Of a stretch of DNA of 64,000 bases, positions 31,101 through 42,900 are shown piece by piece. Location: the NCBI GenBank assembly GCA_907165275.2, contig OU015660.1, forward strand, positions 4,156,501-4,220,500, in the 5' to 3' direction. The notes beneath the pieces are model-generated. The model saw only the letters and a list, made by a program, of their open reading frames with translations, ran no database searches and had not been told where the DNA came from. Within the stretch, counting starts at the first letter, position 1. The number at the start of each line of letters is the position of its first letter. A program made the translations under genes and the position numbers. The DNA comes from Zygaena filipendulae. Its lineage: Eukaryota; Arthropoda; Insecta; Lepidoptera; Zygaenidae.

Positions 31101-33940
31101 CGCGCGAAGCAAAATGTGCACTGCGTCGTTTGGTTGGGTTTTTACTTGGTCACTGTTTTCGAATTCAGTTTTTGACCTATTGTTGAAAATGAAATGTCAG
31201 CAAAGGAAGAGTTTTAGAGCAATAACTGTAACGTCCTTTGTAACCGTGGCGCGCCTGCCCCGCCTACATGGCCTCTCTATAGTTATTAGATTATTTTCTC
31301 TGTTGTTACAAACTGCATGGTATCCTAAATTGGTATAAATGCATAAAATGCACCTACTAGCTAAATACAGCTATTATTATACCAATTACTTACCGTTGTT
31401 TTTACCTGCCAATGTAATTGTAGTAATCCGTCATAAGTATATTGTTACGAAACGTAGGTACTGTAACGTGAAACTTGTATGTAAGTATAAGTACTTCTTA
31501 CATGAAAGCAGGAGCTACTCGTAGATAACACTTGATCTTGTATTTAGAACAAGTAGGTAAATATCAAAAGGTCAATAACTGTATGGTCATTGTTTAGTTT
31601 AGATATTAAGCACATAAATATATTAAAGTGGAAATAAATATAAGAAAATAATTTAGGGGATTATAAAAACACGTAACTAGCAGAATCCTAAACAATGTTT
31701 TTTAGAACATCTGTCGGGTCGGTCTTGTCTGTCAGCGTTTCATTCATCTGTCTTATCTAATTTTCTTTATGCCTAGGTCACATTGATTGCGATGACGCGA
31801 ATCGTCGTTATCTCTCTGTCATATACGTGTACATACACAGCTTCGAATATTCGGCGATAGGAAAATTATAATATGTTAGTAATGTAAAGTAGTGATATAT
31901 TAAAAAACGTCCTCCGTCCGATCCGATTGGACTCTGCGGGAACGCGCGCGATGTGCCTGTCCGCAGTAGAGGCGCGGGCGCGCGTTCCGAGTGTCCAGTG
32001 TTTGTCAAAATATAAAATGGATGACGAAGACGTATTTTTACTAGAAAATTCTTACATTAAATGGCAAATACTACAAGTGATAAATGGAATTAATGAAATT
32101 AATTTAATCAGAGAAAGTGAAGGAGAATGTCACGCACTGTGTGAAAAATTGCGAGAGCAACCACAATTTGTTTTTGATAATACAAGAATTTGAATGCACA
32201 TGTTGGACTACATATTAGAAAATATAGAAAAACTAGCTGTTCCCCGCGGTTTCACCCGCGGTAATTTCGGAGTTCCCGCGGAAATTCCAGGATGAAAAGT
32301 ACTCTATATGTCCTTCTCTGTAGGTAGTTAAGTACCCCTGAGAATGTGCATGCAACATTTAATGATGATCGGTTAAGCCGTTACGGCGTGAACGCGTAAC
32401 AAACAAACAAACTCACTTTCACATTTATAATATTAGTAAGGATTGTCACATAAAATACGTTAGAACGCCTAAGGGCCGGGCGGCGCCAGTCTCGGTGGCA
32501 GCGGTAGCGGCGGCAACATAAGAAGTAGGCTACAGCTCGCGCCGCGGATAGCTGGGGCCTGCCTCGTATGTTGTCTACCATTTGTTTTTGCCGCCGCCGC
32601 CCAGACTGTGGCCAAGGAGTAATTGTACCTAATTGAGATGCCAACACAACACGCGCGGTAAGCTCGGACTAGTTTGAGATGCCTGCTCCCGCACGGGTTG
32701 CCGCTCGCCGCCCGCGCACTCACTGCGGCCACTTGTATAAAGTATGAATGGGCTGTGGCGCGAGTTGCCCGCCACCAGCCTGCCAGCGCGCAGCGCCACT
32801 CGCCGCGCCCGCGTGTCCACTATGGATGGTTCTTACATGTGGGGTGATAACGCAAGCCACGGGGCGATGGACGACTTGTGAATTTTGATATTTACACTAG
32901 CTCATTATGGTATGCGCCGAACTGGACAACGGATTCAGTTAAACGATTAACTCTCTGGCGATAAAACTCTTAACCGATCACAATAGTAATTATGATTTTT
33001 TATTCGTTAATCTCCTATAACCAAAAAATCGATGCAATCGGCTCCAACCACAACATCATTTCAATTAGAATTTAATGAATTATTTTTATATTTCAGTTAA
33101 ATGCAAACTCAACTGAATACAGTTTTGCCAAGTCAGCGTTATTCGAAAGGCATCCAGCTATGGCTAACTTTCCACCGGGTACGTATGTCACTTGTGTGAT
33201 GTGTCCCATGAGTTAAAGCTTTATTTGGACATAGGTCTTTGACTGAATGAACCATTAACGAGTTCATATATAAGGAGCTATTCACACTGACGCGTGTAGT
33301 GTAGTAACTTTTGCGCAAGTTAACGCATATTGAAACAATTATGACAACTCGTGCTATCCAAACTGTAATCTGAAAGAATCACCAAGTCTGTATTCATAGT
33401 GATGAGAGCGAGAGAGATGATTGGAGCCCTGTCTGGGACGGTTTTTGTCTGCAGTCTGCGTAGTTGTCTGCGTATAATATAATACTATACTAGTAGTAGG
33501 TAGGTACCTACTGTACGGAATTAATAAAATTATAACATCTATTAAATAAACACAGGTTTTGTTACTTAATCTGTAAAAATACAAATAAACCAATGAATGA
33601 AGAAAAATAAGCGAATTATGATAATAACTTATTACCTATATTTTATGCTTTTTATGTCGATGTCATGTCTAGACTAAACGCGTTTAAAATGTAGGTACGT
33701 CCAATGTCAATAGGTACTTATAACAATAATACTGATAATATCGCTGTGTACAACACCGATTAATAAAATGATAGGCTATGTTTTTTTGTTCTTACAGACC
33801 ACAACTGGTTCGTGGCGAAACTGAAAATAGCTCAAATAGCGATGGTGGATTGGTTCGGTGGAGCCAAATACATCCACGTGAGCGACTATCTCTCCTACAA
33901 TGGCACCGGAATCGATAACCTCACATTCGTGAACCCATAG
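28185..33940 (+). CDS. CREG1: CREG1-like secreted glycoprotein
   Basis: Five exons: 28185-28383, 29688-29842, 30289-30408, 33097-33178, 33798-33940. Frames join cleanly and give 232 residues, close to animal CREG1 (about 220). The N-terminus is a signal peptide (hydrophobic LYFALIISALI, probable cleavage after NNAEA). The FMN-binding-split-barrel-like fold is marked by ARYVIRNT, TGVPYFYMSPLDFTARD, FERHPAMANFPPDHNWF and VDWFGGAKYIHVSDY, all CREG signatures. Four N-glycosylation sequons are visible (NST twice, NGT, NLT). Cysteines at PYCKSQNYDPEDPRC match the conserved pair. Family members are secreted or lysosomal, lack flavin activity, and act in growth and differentiation signalling. Intron 3 (2.7 kb) is loaded with repeats. 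Confidence 0.94.
28543..28835 (-). repeat. Two joined Helitron-like fragments, CREG1 intron 1
   Basis: Two starts of the GC end are present in the same direction (ccccgcggttttacttgcgt at 28550, gcgaggtttcacccgcgttg at about 28652), followed by 'ggtaccctatgtcccatgtt' and 'aaaatttcatgattggtttg'. This looks like a head-to-tail or nested pair. Confidence 0.55.
29974..30170 (-). repeat. Helitron-like repeat, CREG1 intron 2
   Basis: CTAG at 29974-29977, 'ttccccgcagtttcacccgc', and the far end 'cccctttataatattagttt'. A nearly complete copy of about 200 bp. Confidence 0.7.
32017..32230 (+). pseudogene. Possible Harbinger-type transposase N-terminal fragment
   Basis: An ATG at 32017 opens a frame (acidic start, then LREQPQFVFDNTR) with a TGA at about 32191, after which the same frame continues MHMLDYILENIEK until the Helitron-like repeat at 32233 cuts it. 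The pattern of an acidic start, a LRE-P-F-NTR segment and FDYIL-like residues recalls Harbinger (HARBI1-type) nucleases. No catalytic region is present. The assignment is weak. Confidence 0.3.
32233..32442 (-). mobile_element. Complete Helitron-like (Lep1-type) repeat, CREG1 intron 3
   Basis: CTAG (32233-32236), GC hairpin 'ttccccgcggtttcacccgc', family body, and far end 'acatttataatattagtaag' with GGA. About 210 bp, the best full-length reference copy in the window. Insertion cut the transposase-like fragment to its left. Confidence 0.8.
32465..32881 (+). other. GC-rich island with TATA-like box and small ORF, CREG1 intron 3
   Basis: About 400 bp of CpG-rich DNA in an AT-rich intron. It has a TATA-like TTGTATAAAGTA at about 32734 and, 85 bp on, an ATG (32821) opening a 19-codon frame, MDGSYMWGDNASHGAMDDL, stopping at 32879-32881. 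A longer in-frame start exists at 32744. It resembles a promoter with first exon, but I do not recognise the peptide and no matching downstream exon was found. Confidence 0.3.
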
Positions 33941-34048
33941 ACATTATCAAGTGTTTATATTTTAGCATTAATGTAGATAAAAAAATCTTGCAGCTAAGCT
34001 AAAGTTATAGATCTACGCGGTTTAGCGAATTTCATATCAGTAGGTAAT

Positions 34049-34054
34049 AATAAA
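34049..34054 (+). terminator. Poly(A) signal AATAAA of CREG1
   Basis: AATAAA 108 bp after the CREG1 stop codon. Confidence 0.5.
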
Positions 34055-34090
34055 ATAATAAGTATATTATTATTACTCATAATTTATGTA

Positions 34091-34300
34091 GAATAGCTGT
34101 GCCTCCCGGTTTCACCCGCATGAGTTTCAGAATTCCCACAAGAACTCCAAAGTAGCCTAATTTACTTCCTATAACATCAGCTAATTAGCAACGAGTCTCG
34201 TCAAAATCGGTCCAACCGTTTCGGAGATTCACACGCGTGAGTTTCGGAATTCCCGCAGGAACTCCAAGTTTCTTTCATATTCTCTTTCTCCGTACAATAA
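34091..34300 (-). repeat. Helitron-like fragments, 3' of CREG1
   Basis: Two partial copies of the GC end ('gcctcccggtttcacccgca' and 'attcacacgcgtgagtttcg') with 'aaaatcggtccaaccgtttc' between. Truncated at the far end. Confidence 0.55.
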
Positions 34301-34376
34301 CAAACCTGAATTAGCGAAATTGGTCTAGCCGTTCATGCGTGATGCCGCGGCCGTGACCAAGGCAAATAGGGATTCA

Positions 34377-34584
34377 TCCTACTAATATTATAAACGCGAA
34401 AGTTTGTAAGAATGTATGGATGGATGGATGTTTTTTACTCTGTCACGCAAAATCTACTGAATGGATTTAAATGAAACTTTACAATAATATAGCTTATAAA
34501 TCAGACTAACACATAGGGTACTTTTTATCCCGGAATTCCCGCGGGAACTCTGAAATTTACGCGGGCGAAACCGCGGGGCACAAC
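34377..34584 (+). mobile_element. Helitron-like repeat, nearly complete
   Basis: TCCTACTAATATTATAAACG start, (GATG)n-like microsatellite, 'actttttatcccggaattcc', and GC hairpin end; the final CTAG has decayed to CACAACAA. Confidence 0.75.
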
Positions 34585-34681
34585 AATTTTTTACATAATT
34601 AAATAGATGTAAATAAGATACTAAGAATATGGCATAATAAATAAATGTTTTTTATAATTATGGTAATTATGTAATAAAAAC

Positions 34682-35024
34682 CTCAGACCAAATAAAAACT
34701 AAAGACGGAACGCGTAGAACAAACAAGTGAAGCCCGGAAAAAGACACCACGCCGTGCACGTACACAGAAACACGCACACACAAGAAAAAGACACCATACC
34801 TTTTAGTTTGAGCTTCTTCCGCTAATGGAGGTGAGGCAACAATTAAGTTAGAAAAAATGTCATGTTGTGTCGTCAATGGTTAAAAAATAAAAAAACAACA
34901 TGGAATCACTTATCACCAGTAAGTAAACTTACCAAATCACCACACTTTCCTAATCACCACATGCATTAACCGGCTTCACTTCGTTGTTCGAGACGTTCCG
35001 TCTTAAGTTTTTATTTAGTCTGAG
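34682..35024. mobile_element. MITE with ~31-bp terminal inverted repeats
   Basis: Left end CTCAGACCAAATAAAAACTA and right end complement of CTCAGACTAAATAAAAACTT, both followed inward by AAGACGGAACG. About 343 bp, no frame. Target duplication not clear. Confidence 0.7.
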
Positions 35025-35060
35025 TAAATTGGATATTGGCAATACCTAGGCTGGTTACGG

Positions 35061-35332
35061 GGTATGAAAATCAAATTCTATTTAGTCCGTCTTGTATATT
35101 AATAAAAAATAACAGACCCGTATTTTTTGGTTTTTCAAATTATTGAAAAAATAGTAAGATAAAACGCATTAAAGTTTAGGAGTGGGGGCTCTTGACGTCA
35201 TGCAGCACGGCGCGCGGCGTGACCTTACGCGACATTTCAACTTAATATATAGACTCCGTTATTTTTTTATTAAGACGTAAAAAATGGAAAAAAATACGTG
35301 TCCAATATTTTTAAATGGTGGTCTTTTTTATT
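35061..35332. mobile_element. Foldback MITE, AGTCCGTC-end family, copy 2
   Basis: Same family as 20803-21063: 'ggtatgaaaatcaaattcta' then AGTCCGTC (35083), internal CTTGACGTCA and AAAATACGTGTCC. The right end is more decayed than in copy 1. Confidence 0.65.
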
Positions 35333-35337
35333 TTAAC

Positions 35338-35785
35338 TACTGGCTGTGCCCCGCAGAAACTTATATTCCTCTCGAAAATAAAAGTATAACCTGAGTTACT
35401 TTTTATAACATCCGCTATTTGCCAAAAAAAGTCCCGTTAAAATAGGTTCAGCCGTTTCAGAGATTAGCCGGAACAAACAGACAGACACAAAAAAATGAAA
35501 AAAAAAAATTAGTTTGTTTTTCAATATTTTCTTTTGAAAATAAAGGTAGGTCCACATTTGAAATCAAAGTAACTAGCTAAACCCGTTTATCTGGGTAAAA
35601 TTTACGTTGGGCTTTTTTTTTCGCGAATTGCTTCGATTACCGCTTTTGTTACCTAGTTAAATAAAGCTAATACTAGTAGTAAAAGATGTTTTTCTGTATC
35701 CCTGAAAACATGTATGTACATTGAGTAATTAACGCGTGAAAGGGTAACTAACAAACTCACATTTACATTCATAATATTAGTTAGG
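35338..35785 (-). repeat. Helitron-like fragments
   Basis: 'ctgtgccccgcagaaactta' and 'aataggttcagccgtttcag' (about 35343-35480), then a separate end piece with 'acatttacattcataatatt' (to 35785). Confidence 0.5.
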
Positions 35786-35794
35786 AAAACAATG

Positions 35795-36142
35795 GGGTAC
35801 TTGCATGAATTTTTTTTTCAGTCTATTTTAAAGATATTTGTCCTAAAGCAAGAAAAAGAAAAAAAACATGCATAAATTAATTAAATAGAGCGTCTCAAAG
35901 TTCCTACTTTAGACTTTACCGCCGAAACGCGGAATGACGTCACTAAAAAAATAAAAGTGACATGTGTCAAGCTTGGCTGTGATTGGTGTTTCGGTGCAAC
36001 GTTCCGTTTCACAAAATTAAAAGTTGAATATTTTGGAAACTATTGAAATTTTTTTAGTAAATCTTTCACGATAACGCTTTTCTAAGGCTCTATTTTTGAA
36101 ATATTGACACAATTTCTTATTATAAATTTTATGCAAGTACCC
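35795..36142. mobile_element. MITE with GGGTACTTGCATGAAT ends, copy 1
   Basis: GGGTACTTGCATGAATTTTT at the left and TATGCAAGTACCC at the right. The body (tttagtaaatctttcacgat, aaactattgaaatttttt) recurs inverted at 48346-48815. About 348 bp, non-coding, with a CGGAATGACGTCA motif inside. Confidence 0.7.
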
Positions 36143-36945
36143 TATTACCCTATTCCATTAAAAATTATCTCAATATTATCTATTACCTACAAAAATACCT
36201 TTAGGAGCTAGATAATATGTGTTTGGAGTCTGTACATTAAAGTCTTATTGAAGAACTTCTTTGGCATTGGTATATTTTATTTTAGCAAATAATATTTGCT
36301 TATCTATACTAATATTATTATGTATAAATTATGTAAAATATGATAAAATTTATTACTACATACAAACTGGAGAAAAAGTAAATACAAAATAGAATAATAC
36401 AATTTACACTATGCACAACCTTTAGTGCTCGGCCAGGGCAGCACGGCGCAGTCTGTGCGGCGTACAGTTTGCAGTCTGCACACAAGTATGAGAAACTGCG
36501 TCCACTTCCGCTATGCGAGCTAAACTAACTTAGCTTAGCTCTTCGTCTGCAACCTGCTTAAAGGATAAGTTTGCCTACCTACATGCTTTAAAATATCTTT
36601 AGAGCAACTGCACTTTCCCATTACAATGAGAGCATGAAGCGACGGGCCGCGCCGTGTTAGCGCTGTTGGTGTAAGCGTGCTGCACTAACGCGCTGACTGG
36701 CTCCTCACACACTTTTTTAACGTCTAGAGGTGTCGCCAGAACCTAGAGAAGGAATTTACTATCATTGATTATGCTAGAAAATCACCACTAGCGGCGGCTA
36801 CTTAGTGGCACATCTATAACCGACTTCTACCAAACCGATAAAATTAAAAAACCAGATATTTAACTTTAAATGTCATTATTTATATGAATAAAATATGATG
36901 ATTTTATCATTTGTGGAGATTTGTATCCTTGTAAAATTGTTAAAT
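36143..36945. other. Flank between CREG1-side repeats and golgin-45 end
   Basis: No gene recognised. A GC-richer patch at 36425-36720 has scattered CAGCACGGCGC-like motifs. A minus-strand AATAAA lies at about 36270 and could serve golgin-45. Confidence 0.35.
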
Positions 36946-39900
36946 CTAAAAGTATTTTGAAGAACTCAGTATGTAGTTACTTACAATTTCAGCATTTCTT
37001 TCACCATCAGTAACAGTTGGCAATACATTCAAGTGAGTAACATCTTGTTTGTCAGTAGTGCTGCTTATGTTTTCAGATAATTTTAAATTAACAGAAGCCA
37101 GATCTAATATGTTAGTGGAATGTGGTGTGGTGGCAGATAAGTTAAAGTTTCCAATAGGTCTATTGTACATTTTTGTGTTGCCAACATATTCTGATATTGC
37201 TAAATCCTCAAGCCACTTATCATGTAGGCTACATAAGTTTTTGTGTGTAAATAACATCATCTCTCTCGCCCTACATCTCTCATCTAACAGTTGCTTAATA
37301 ACTTTTTCCAAATTATCTGTTTTTTCACTCAGTACTTTTTTCCAATTTGCAAGTTCTTCCACCATTAAACTGTAATACAATAAAATTATTTTTTTAAGTT
37401 TTATTAGAAATTTCACAAAAGGTGGTAAGTAAAATCTCATGTTTTGCACCTGCTAGCAAGAAATTTACTCCTCCACACTTCACACTGTCCGGCTAGCCAC
37501 TCTGTTTGTTCCTTAAATCATTATTTAAAAAAAAAATATATGAAATTAACAGAAATTAAATTAAGTAATCCATTTAAATTTCTAAATAAGTCACTAAGTA
37601 AGTAATCTTTACCTGATGTGTGGATAAGTGTTGAGCAGAATTAAGCAATGCATTAGCCAAATGCTTCTTGTCTTCATTCAAACAATGAACTTGAGTTTCT
37701 AGATCTTCACCCATTGATGCCACCAACATTGTTTTTAATTCTTTATTCACCTTTACAGATCAAAACAAAATAATAATGGACAAAATAAATTAACACATGA
37801 AGAGAACTGTTTGTTCCGTTAAAGTCAAAATTAAAATAGAGTAGTCTGTATGTAAAAGATGTTAACATAATTGTAGTATATCGGCGGAATAAAATAAGAA
37901 AACGCAGAGACGTGCAAATCCGTTTATTGTCCGGTCACCGACTGACGTTACAAAAGTTAAACTTACCTGCCGTACTTATCTTACAAATACCCTACAATCC
38001 CTCCACCAATAGCTATCAAATACTCAATTTTTATAAAGGCTCTTATAATCTATTTTTCTCCTAGTGCTCCGAACTGGTCGTTTCGTATGTGGCGAGGCTT
38101 CAGGTAAAGGCAGAGGCGGACCGCTGCAGGCCTCCACGCTCCCACCCGTAGCGAGAACGGATCCACTGTCCGAGGCGCCCTCCGTGCTTTCTTGATTCGC
38201 TGGTGATAGCGCAACGTCGCTGGGCGTTGCCGCTCGTTGGGGTGTGTTGTGGCGCATATCTTCGATGTTTGTTGCCGGTGTTCCCGCGCCCGCATGCGTC
38301 GCTTCGTCCTCACTAGAGAGATCCCCCACGTCATCTCCGTCCGGCTCTTCGCCCCCACTCAGTTCCGGCCCGGGAGTCTCGGCGCGCGCGCTCGCGAATG
38401 ATCTGTTTGCGTCGTCTCCGTCCTCTTCACTGCTGGGGCGGGGACGCTCCGTACTATCCATCTCCGGGATGTCACCCTGACAGCTCTCATTCTCCTCCAC
38501 CCTTACCTTGCCTTTATATTTTAACAGTTGGTCTACATGTTTTTTAATATGACAATTTATATTTGGTACAAAAATTATATATAACCTAGATCCTATTTTT
38601 TTATGAACTATGCCCCTTAACCAAGTATACTTATTTCCGTTATAATAAAATGATTTAACCAAAACATTATCGCCTTGCTTAAACTTGATTAATCGCTTTC
38701 CACCGTACTGATCAGCCTGTAAGGTCTGATTAACGACTACGTTATTCTTGGCTAAAGATTCCAACGATTCGCCCCCGACAGTCACCGGGTATGCCTCGCT
38801 AACATTATTTAAAAGATCGAGACGGCAACGCAAAGAATGTCCCAATAACAATTGCGCCGGTGAAAAACCTGTCGTGCAATGTACAGAGTTCCTGTAGTCG
38901 AACAATAGTTTGTTTAATTTATATTGAAACCCTTGCTGAGAACTTACGCCCTCTGTCATCGCTTTTAATCCCCTTTTTATAGTTCTAACACTATTTTCTG
39001 CCTGCCCGTTAGATGCCGGGTGATACGGCGCTATTGTAACATGACTAATACCGTTCATTTCACAGTACTGTTTAAACTGATTCGATACAAAGACGGTAGC
39101 ATTATCGCTAACTATAGTACGCGGCAAGCCAAACCTACTGAACGCGTCTGACAGCTTGTCGAGGATGGCGGCGGTGTCGGCGCGCGCCACCACGTAGCAC
39201 TCCACCCACTTGGAGTGCGCGTCCACCACCACTAGGCACTGCTTGCCCGCGAGCGCGAACATGTCCACGTGCAGGCGGTCCCAGGCGCGCGCGGGCCGCG
39301 GCCACGGCGCGAGGGGCGCGCGCGGCGGGGCGGCGCGCAGCACACAGCACGCGCTGCACGAACCTATCTTCTCCTCTATATCGCCGTCTATACCCGGCCA
39401 CCACATGCGCTTCCTAGCCTCCACTTTAGTTTTTACTACCCCGAAATGACTTTGATGTAATTCATCCAGTAGCTGCTCTCTGTACACCGGAGGTACGATA
39501 ACTTTATGACCCCTCATAATACACCCTTTTTCTATACATAATTCTAATCTGCACTGAAAATACGGTTTTAATGATTCATCCTGAATCTTTTTGGGCCACC
39601 CTCGCTTTATATATCGCATGACATTTAGTAAAATACTATCTTTACCGGTTTCGATACTTATATCCTTCGCGGTCAGTGGCACCATCGATTCATTTACAAA
39701 ATTGACGTATAAACACTTCGAATCATCATAATCCGGTACACCATTCTGACAATTACTTTTTATCGCTCTCGACAAATAGTCGGCCACGTTGCGATCGCTT
39801 TTTATATATTCGATTTTAAAATTATATGCTGATAAAAACAACGCGTATCGTTGGAGTCTGTTCGCGGCTAACTCTGGAACGCCTCTGACGTTACCGAAAA

Positions 39901-42900
39901 TTGAAAGAAGCGGCTTATGATCCGTTCGCAATATGAACGGTATCGAACGGCCGTATAAATAATGATGAAACTTTTTTATGCCAAAAATTATTGCGGCCGC
40001 TTCTTTTTGAATCTGCGCGTAATTACGTTCGCTATTCGTAAGCGAGCGCGACGCGTAGCTCACGACCCGCTCCGCGCCGCGCGCCCCCGGGAGCCGCTGC
40101 GCCAACACCGCGCCGAGCCCCGCGGGGCCCGCGTCCACCGTCACCACGGTCTCCAGGTCGGGCGAGTAGTGCGCCAGCACGCGCTCGGACGCCAGCTCGC
40201 TCCGTACGCGCCTGAAAGCCACCTCCTGCTCGCGGCCCCACTCCCAGCGTACCCCCTTCTTCAACAGCCCGTGTAACGGGTGCAGCACGCTCGACATATT
40301 GGGCACGAAACCGCGATAATAATTGACCATACCTAATAGTGACTTTAGTTCTTTGACATTTTTAGGACTCTCTAATTCTAAAATAGCTTTTATTTTCTTT
40401 TCAGACTTATGTAAACCGTTCTTATCGATGACGAACCCCAAATATTCAACTTTTTCTTGAAACAACTCACATTTTTCCGGCTTAACACGTAACCCTGCTT
40501 CTTTAAATTTATCGAGTACCTGTTCGAGTCTCTGTAAATGTATCTCCCTGTTCGGACCTGTCACCAATACGTCATCGATGAATATACACGTCCCTTCGAT
40601 ACCGGCTAGCAATTTTTCCATAGTTTGTTGAAAAATACAAGGAGCGCTAGATAAACCAAATACTAGTCTGGTGTAACGGAAGAGACCTTTATGTGTATTG
40701 ATGCAAGTTAGATTTTTTGATGACTCATCTAATTCCAGTTGATTGTAAGCCCTAGATAAATCAAGTTTAGAAAACTCAGTGCCCCCGTGGAGTTTAGCAA
40801 ACAAGTCGTCTATACGAGGTAATGGATAATTATCTAAAAATAATACCTTATTTAGAGTGACAGAATAATCACCACAAATTCGAATGTTCCCGTCCGGGCG
40901 CAGGACTGGTACGATAGGGGTAGCTATATCCGAATGAACCACTTTTTCTAAAATGCCCAAATCAATTAACCGATTCAATTCAGACTCCACTTTTGATTTC
41001 AATGCTAGGGGGACCGTGCGAGGCTTGAAAAATCTTAATTCAGCGTTATCTTTAATTTTTAAATGTACTTTAAATTTATTAAACCGCCCCAACTCATTAG
41101 AAAATACGTCCGAGTATTTATTTAACAATGACTGCACACATTTATTATCATCCTGGATATTATTACAATTTAACGTACACAAATGCATTCCAAATAAACA
41201 AATGAAATCTCGGCCTAGTAGTGGTGGTTGCGCCCTGTTTGTCGCTATTACGTACATTTTAATAACCCGTGTATTGTTTTTATACGTAACTGGTAATGAA
41301 GCGTATCCCACTGGGATCATTTTACTGTCATTATAACAGTTTAGACTGATATTACTTGCTTTCAACGGATATTGATTCCTAAACAAGCTGTCATACACGG
41401 TCACAGGCAAAATCGAGACCGCGCTGCCACTGTCCAGTTCGCACGACAACGACACGCTACCCACCGAAACGATTCCCTGCATGGGTTTTCCGCCAGCGCA
41501 TTTAATGTTATATAGGTCATAAATACCTTCGATTACGTCATCCGAATCTTGAGCCAAGAAATTATTTCTATTATTTAATTTGGTCGGACACATTTTTCGC
41601 AGATGTCCGATTTGGTTACACACACTACACCTATACTTTACAAAGCGACACTTTTCTTTCGCGTGATTACGATATCCGCACACAATACACTGCACATTAC
41701 TCGTAGCGCGCGATGTACTCGCCCGCGCCACTGCGAACACGTCGCGCGGCGCGGCAGCAGGCGGCTGCGCGGCGCCCGCGCCGGCGCCGGCCGAGCGCAG
41801 CACCGCCTGGCGCGCGCTGCGCACCGCTTGCGCCAGCTCCACCGCGCGGTTGAACGTCAGCGTCTCCACACTCTCCGCAAAAAGTTTCTCTTTTTCTTTT
41901 GCATTTTCGAGTCCGAGGACAAAACGGTCGCGCAGGGCGTTGTCTAACTCTGACTTAAATCCACAATGCTCCGCTAGACTTCGAACTCGCGCTGCCCACT
42001 CGGGTAATTCCTCTCCCGGTCTCTGTGTCGCCGTATAAAATTGGTATCTCTCCGCGAACGTACACTTTTTTTCTTGTAAGTGGGTAGTGAACTTTGCAAT
42101 TATAACGTCGTAACCGATTTCTTCTAATGATGCCGGGAACACCAAATCTTTAGCTAATCTATAGGTGTCCTCCACTAAGGCAGTCAGGAGTATTGCCCGT
42201 CGTTTCACGCCCGACTTGTCTGACACCTCAGTTATGTCATTAACAGTACAGAACTGGACGAGACGGCTCTTGAAAATTCCCCAGTCTTGAGTGCGATGAT
42301 CAAATGTGAGGTTTCCACCGAACAACTGTCTTCCGCAGCTTTCCATCATCGCGCAAACAATATACTTATACTGTTATCCGATAACACACGCGTAAATAAA
42401 CTATCCTCGTCGCCAGTTTGTAGTATATCGGCGGAATAAAATAAGAAAACGCAGAGACGTGCAAATCCGTTTATTGTCCGGTCACCGACTGACGTTACAA
42501 AAGTTAAACTTACCTGCCGTACTTATCTTACAAATACCCTACAATAATTTATTGATGTTACCTGAACTTGCTGCTTAAGTTGTTCTTTCAGTGACTCATT
42601 TTCCTTCAGCAAAAGATCAAGTTTCTTTTGCATTTCAGTTTGCTCCGGGCATTGCATATTCTCATTATCTGAAGCTGTTTTATCGCCTATGGAAGTAACC
42701 TTAGCTCTTGGTTTGAATTCATTCAAATTTGTGTTCATTTGTGACATTTGTGAAATAAGTGTGTTTATATCCATGTTGTTTCTGGATTTTTTAGTGTTCT
42801 GAGAAACAACTTTAGGTACAATCGGTTTCACAGCTGCAGCATAAGGTTCGTAAGGAACAAACTTAGGGGTTTTGGAATGTATGTGCGTTTTTTTTATGGG

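Larger units (their letters stand above)
37872..42543 (-). mobile_element. Intact-looking Ty3/gypsy retrotransposon (mag-like)
   Basis: Two 125-bp LTRs that read as identical, target duplication ATAAT (37867-37871 and 42544-42548), and one uninterrupted gag-pol frame on the minus strand. Total 4672 bp. The primer-binding site beside the 5' LTR reads TGGCGACGAGGATAG on the minus strand. Short LTRs, a single gag-pol frame and two CCHC knuckles fit the mag-like branch; that placement is by recollection. No envelope gene. It sits in golgin-45 intron 1 in gene sense. Confidence 0.93.

Noticed and set aside
38050..42038. Frames of 60-130 residues opposite or inside the gypsy polyprotein
   Set aside because: Shadows of the GC patches in the polyprotein frame; low-complexity Arg/Ala/Gly.
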